Under the pieces are notes generated by a model that ran no database searches, was not told the origin of the DNA, and was given only the letters and a program-made list of their open reading frames with translations. The translations under genes were made by a program, and so were the position numbers. A stretch of 38,605 nucleotides of DNA, taken from Rhodobacterales bacterium (lineage in GTDB: Bacteria; Myxococcota_A; UBA796; GCA-2862545). Below, one piece after another: positions 35,404 through 38,605 of this stretch; position 1 is the first letter of the stretch, and each line of letters opens with the position of its first letter. The stretch spans positions 1 through 38,605 of the forward strand of contig JAACDH010000629.1 of the NCBI GenBank assembly GCA_009936995.1, read 5' to 3'.

Positions 35404-35916
35404 ATGCGTCACGCCTGGATCTTTCTACTTCTCCTAGGATGCATACCCGACATCCCTGGTCCTGTGCTAGTAGAGGACTCCTCTGGGTACGAAAAGGGCG
35501 AAGTTGTGCCCGACTTTACCCTCATTGACCAGCACGGAGAGGAAGTGACGCTCTCGGAGTTTGAAGGCAGCGTCGTCGTGCTCGACGTCAGTACGATGTG
35601 GTGCGTACCCTGCCAAAAGCTCTCTGCTCACACAGAAGCGTTGTATCAAGAGCGTATCAACGACGACTTTATGTACCTCACCCTCCTACAAGAAGACGTG
35701 AACACTGCTCCGCCAACAATCGAGAACCTCAATCAGTGGGCTGATAGCTTTGGCATTACCGCGCCTGTACTCGCTGACGGCGACAAGAGTGTGGCCGCCG
35801 TCATCGACGGCACTTATCCAGCAGTGCTCGTGATAGATCGAGACATGACCGTTCACGAACGCGTGAACCCCGTTGATGATGCCCTGCTACGCGAAGTCGT
35901 AGACGAATTATTCTAA
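35404..35916 (+). CDS. Thioredoxin-fold (TlpA/AhpC-TSA) lipoprotein
   Basis: A 170-residue exported redox protein. ATG 35404 follows CGGAG and begins lipoprotein signal MRHAWIFLLLLGC (Cys13). The fold begins VVPDFTLIDQHGEEVTLSEF, the active site is WCVPC (Cys67 and Cys70), and the cis-Pro region is GTYPAVLVIDRD. It should exchange disulfides or reduce thiols in the periplasm. Two neighbouring upstream genes encode exported proteins of the same low-GC stretch, so it may maintain or deliver one of them. No selenocysteine here: both active-site Cys are ordinary codons. Confidence 0.92.
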   Translation: MRHAWIFLLLLGCIPDIPGPVLVEDSSGYEKGEVVPDFTLIDQHGEEVTLSEFEGSVVVLDVSTMWCVPCQKLSAHTEALYQERINDDFMYLTLLQEDVNTAPPTIENLNQWADSFGITAPVLADGDKSVAAVIDGTYPAVLVIDRDMTVHERVNPVDDALLREVVDELF

Positions 35917-36281
35917 ATCCGAAACGGGGCAAGGTCACACAGCTGCGATGGGGATGACCTTCGCGTGTTCCTGGCCACAATACGGGTCGGCGGCCTCCCC
36001 GATGCTGGCGGTCTCACGGGCGGCTCAAGCGGCGGCCCCCCAGCTGTGGGGGGCATTCGGGTCACGTTGCCGGCGGTGGTCGCCTCGGAGCACGAGGCGG
36101 ACGTGGCCATGCGTTTCATACTCCACGGTACTTCCTCGGGCGCTGTGCTCGTGATGGTCGAGGCCCTACGGCGTTTGAAGCCAATTTTAGAGGGAATAAC
36201 CGCGTCGTCCGTTCGGTGAATTTCACCAACCTCTGTCCAAAACCGCCTCCCCGGCCACACCCTCTGCGGTAAGTCTTGGAC
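35917..36281. other. Intergenic stretch with possible decayed coding sequence
   Basis: GC is high again here. A plus-strand frame to a stop at 36219 reads DDLRVFLATIRVGGLPDAGG, a Gly/Pro turn, GGIRVTLPAVVASEHEADVA and VEALRRLKPILEGITASSVR, which looks protein-like but has no good start codon or ribosome site. It may be the remnant of a gene displaced by the neighbouring insertion. No family recognised, no terminator seen. Confidence 0.35.
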
Positions 36282-37262
36282 ATGCGCTTCCTTCCCCTCG
36301 CTCTCCTGCTGTTCGCCGCCTGCGCCGCGCCACCCAAGCCCTTCGATCCAGACGCGCCGTCTCGGTATCGGGTGCTGCGAGGCGATACCTGGTCGACCAT
36401 CGGCTCCAAGCGCGAGTGCAGTCGCGAGGAGCTGCTGCTGTGGAACGGCCTGCCCGAGCGTCAGGTGCTGATTCCCGGCATGATCCTTTGGATTTATCCC
36501 AATGGAATACCGGATGATGTGCAGGTGGCGGTGGCTCCTGGGGCTGCGGACGATACGCCCAAAGACGCCGTCGTCGCAGCAGCAGCGCCGAAGACCGAGC
36601 GAACGCGCACGGCACCCCAGGTGGCGGTAGCGCCTGCCGATGCTCCTGAAATACCTGGACCGAGGGGGGGCGTGGCGCCGATCGGTGGCGGCACGAATCT
36701 GCTGTCCTTCCTCGACGACTTGGACGAAGGTCCCGAGCTTAAGGCAGTGCCGTCGGTTCGCGTCGACAAGACTCGGAGCTCGGCCCTGGGTAGCCGTGGC
36801 GACATGAGTGGCGGTACCGAAATCGACGACGCGACGGTGAAGATCGACCGGATTGTCGACCCGACCAGCGCCGCTCGATTGGACGGTCCCGCCTCTATTC
36901 CACAGCTTCCCAAGGCATCGGCCAAGACCTGCCTGGGGATCAACCTGTCGGCGCTTGCCGACCCTGGTGAGAAGGGCATGGTGGTGCCGGAAGGTCTGAG
37001 TAAACAGGCGATTCGGGCCGGTATGGGTCCGGCGCTGCGAGCGGTGAGCCAGTGTTTACCCGCAGACGCCAAAGGCACCTACGAGATTCATGTCGAGGTG
37101 AGTGTGGGCTGTGATGGTCTGGTGTACGGCAGCTATGTGGTGAAGAGCGGCGGTCTTCCCGAGTCCATCTCGTCTTGTGTGGCGGGGGTTACCGCTCAAC
37201 TGTCGTTCAACGCGGCGGCGGGCGCGACCACATTCCTGTACCCCTACCGCATCGCTCAGTAG
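36282..37262 (+). CDS. LysM lipoprotein with AgmX/PglI-like C-terminus
   Basis: A 326-residue envelope protein starting at ATG 36282 (a TTG at 36276 is in frame). The lipoprotein signal is MRFLPLALLLFAAC (Cys14). A LysM peptidoglycan-binding module (about 28-72; YRVLRGDTWSTIGSKRECSR, then LPERQVLIPGMILWI) is followed by a long Ala/Pro-rich linker. The C-terminal 100 residues (AIRAGMGPALRAVSQCLPAD, GTYEIHVEVSVGCDG, then a second Cys near SSCVAGV and FLYPYRIAQ) match the Cys-containing TonB-like AgmX/PglI C-terminal domain of myxobacterial gliding and envelope proteins. It probably ties an outer-membrane-linked process to the cell wall. Confidence 0.85.
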   Translation: MRFLPLALLLFAACAAPPKPFDPDAPSRYRVLRGDTWSTIGSKRECSREELLLWNGLPERQVLIPGMILWIYPNGIPDDVQVAVAPGAADDTPKDAVVAAAAPKTERTRTAPQVAVAPADAPEIPGPRGGVAPIGGGTNLLSFLDDLDEGPELKAVPSVRVDKTRSSALGSRGDMSGGTEIDDATVKIDRIVDPTSAARLDGPASIPQLPKASAKTCLGINLSALADPGEKGMVVPEGLSKQAIRAGMGPALRAVSQCLPADAKGTYEIHVEVSVGCDGLVYGSYVVKSGGLPESISSCVAGVTAQLSFNAAAGATTFLYPYRIAQ

Positions 37263-37293
37263 CAGCGCGCAAAGAGGCGCGTCCTGGGTGTCC

Positions 37294-37536
37294 CTAGAGA
37301 AGCACGGTTACGACTAGCGCTTCGCCCTCTTCTCGGGTTCCCAGAACCTGAATGCTCTCTTCGTCGTCGATCAACATCGTCAGCCCATCGCAGGCGTCGA
37401 GGGTCCAGGGCTTGATGGCCAGACTGGCGGTTTTACTGCGCGGAATGTGGACCTCGACCGCGTTTCCGCCCATCTCTTTGACGGTGGCGTTGTTCAGGTC
37501 GCGAAAGCGGGTGCGGCAGAGGATGGCGACGTTCAT
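37294..37536 (-). CDS. Small protein of unknown function, coupled to the MFS gene
   Basis: An 80-residue soluble protein (MNVAILCRTRFRDLNNATVK to EALVVTVLL). Its ATG (37536-37534) overlaps the MFS stop (ATGA), so the two are translated together. The beta-rich sequence with a VEVHIPRSKTASLAIKPWTL segment has no family I know. Confidence 0.75.
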   Translation of the reverse strand: MNVAILCRTRFRDLNNATVKEMGGNAVEVHIPRSKTASLAIKPWTLDACDGLTMLIDDEESIQVLGTREEGEALVVTVLL

Positions 37537-38605
37537 GCTTCGGTCCGTGGAGAGAGCTTGGCTTCGAGAGCGGCCCAGATGAGCAGACCGAATAGCGCGA
37601 CGACGGCGGTCCCGCCCAGCATGGGTCCGTCGCCGAATCGGTCTGCGATGACGCCCAGGACGGGCACGATGAGCAGCTTCACCAGGTCCCACAGGGCCGT
37701 ATACAGCGACATGGCGGCGCCACGCAGACTGTCTGGCGTGCGGGAGGCGGTCTGGGCGGCGAGCACCGGGAAGCAGTACCCATGGCCAAACCCGGCCAGC
37801 GCGCCGGCGAGGATGAACCCGGGCGTGTCCTGAGCCACCGAGACCACGCCCATGGCGATAATGTAGGAGAGCAGTGCCGGACCGAGCACTCGGGACAAGC
37901 CGATTCGCTCGGGCAGCGTGGCGCCTACGGCTCGGACCATTACCGCGCCGACCGCATACGAGAGCCAGGCGATGGTGGGGTCGGGCAGTCCGCGCGCTTC
38001 GGCGGTGACGTTCACGAAGGCCATGAACACGGCGACCAAGGTGGCGAACACGATGGTGGCCCACCAAACCGGCCACAGGGACCGATCGCGCAGGGCGTTG
38101 AGGGTCTCGGAGAGCGGCAGCGGTTTGCGGTCGTGGGCGGCATGGGACTCTGGGATGGGCAGCAGGAACAGCACCGACGCGGCGATGACCAGGCCCATCA
38201 TGGGCAGGAACCATTGGAGCGCGGGTGGGTCGATTCCCAGTCGGTTGGAGATCGGGTTGACCAGCATGGGAATGAGGCCGGCGATGCCAAACAAGGCCAG
38301 GCCCTCGGCCCGACGTGAGGTGGGCACCAGGTCGGAGGCGAAGGTGAAGTAGCCGGTGAACAGGGTGGCTAGACCGGCGCCCATTGCGATGCGCAGCGCA
38401 TAGATGTGCCAGTCGATGTGGTCGATGAAGTAGATGCCGAAGAAAGAGAACACCACCACCAACGTGCCAGCGTAAAGCGTAGGTTTTCGGCCGGTTCTGT
38501 CCAGCGCCCAGGCCACCAAGGGTCGGATGGCCAGGCCGCCGAAGCCCGAGATGGACATGACCAGGCCGATCTCGGTGCGGGTTGCGCCCAGGTGGTGCAG
38601 GTACA
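37533..38605 (-). CDS. MFS transporter, N-terminus beyond window
   Basis: At least 357 residues of a major facilitator protein; the frame runs off the right edge (HHLGATRTEIGLVMSISGFG precedes the first Met at 38558), so the 5' end is missing. The loop 2-3 motif is seen as RPLVAWALDRTGRKPTLYAG, and about ten further membrane helices follow, such as FVPTSRRAEGLALFGIAGL-like segments and GFILAGALAGFGHGYCFPVL. It exports or imports a small molecule that cannot be inferred. Confidence 0.92.
   Translation of the reverse strand, partial: YLHHLGATRTEIGLVMSISGFGGLAIRPLVAWALDRTGRKPTLYAGTLVVVFSFFGIYFIDHIDWHIYALRIAMGAGLATLFTGYFTFASDLVPTSRRAEGLALFGIAGLIPMLVNPISNRLGIDPPALQWFLPMMGLVIAASVLFLLPIPESHAAHDRKPLPLSETLNALRDRSLWPVWWATIVFATLVAVFMAFVNVTAEARGLPDPTIAWLSYAVGAVMVRAVGATLPERIGLSRVLGPALLSYIIAMGVVSVAQDTPGFILAGALAGFGHGYCFPVLAAQTASRTPDSLRGAAMSLYTALWDLVKLLIVPVLGVIADRFGDGPMLGGTAVVALFGLLIWAALEAKLSPRTEA

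Noticed and set aside
35404-35916. Second selenoprotein, considered because thioredoxin-fold proteins often carry Sec
   Set aside because: The active site is WCVPC with normal Cys codons and no in-frame TGA.

Overview
The window looks like chromosomal DNA of a Myxococcota (deltaproteobacterial-type) bacterium or a close, probably uncultured, relative. The evidence is high GC, many lipoproteins of unknown function, a DUF2330 protein ending in a MYXO-CTERM-like sorting tail, a MopE-like 'metal-binding motif' protein, a Ser/Thr kinase fused to an AAA ATPase and TPR repeats, and a LysM lipoprotein whose C-terminus resembles the AgmX/PglI domain. This assignment is an inference; there is no rRNA gene in the window. 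I saw no tRNA, rRNA or CRISPR array.

Layout. 1-4950: a terminator from a gene outside the window, a GNAT acetyltransferase, a SELENOPROTEIN peroxiredoxin (in-frame TGA at 1013-1015 at the peroxidatic Cys position, followed by a SECIS-like hairpin), monomeric isocitrate dehydrogenase, a lipoprotein and a SEC-C protein. 4949-10440: a plus-strand run of kinase-AAA-TPR regulator, MopE-like lipoprotein and a membrane-anchored exported protein. 10510-14759: citrate synthase (minus), DUF2330/MYXO-CTERM protein and a lipoprotein (plus). 14965-18483: a minus-strand set radC-lgt-acyl-CoA synthetase. 18676-22187: a small membrane protein, an ECF sigma/anti-sigma pair, a pentapeptide protein and a glutathione-synthetase-like ATP-grasp enzyme. 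22241-29667: gpsA, a ferredoxin, a lipoprotein, a secreted M1 aminopeptidase, a membrane protein with a long Arg/Gly (RGG) tail, and another lipoprotein. 29784-32590: an ABC ATPase overlapping selB.

32600-33024 is the decayed 3' end of a group II intron (maturase C-terminus with a nonsense codon, then a degenerate domain V/VI). Beyond it, 33168-35916 has visibly lower GC and relaxed codon use and encodes three exported proteins: an outer-membrane-barrel-like protein, a Ca-binding-repeat protein broken by a single-base frameshift, and a thioredoxin-fold lipoprotein. The window ends with the LysM lipoprotein, an 80-residue protein and a truncated MFS transporter.

The main biological story is selenium: the selenocysteine elongation factor SelB (30740-32590) and one of its likely clients, a cysteine-free peroxiredoxin with Sec at the catalytic position (884-1312), lie about 30 kb apart. 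selA, selC and selD are not in the window and must be elsewhere if the system works. Conventional gene calling would cut the first 44 residues, including the active site, off the peroxiredoxin.
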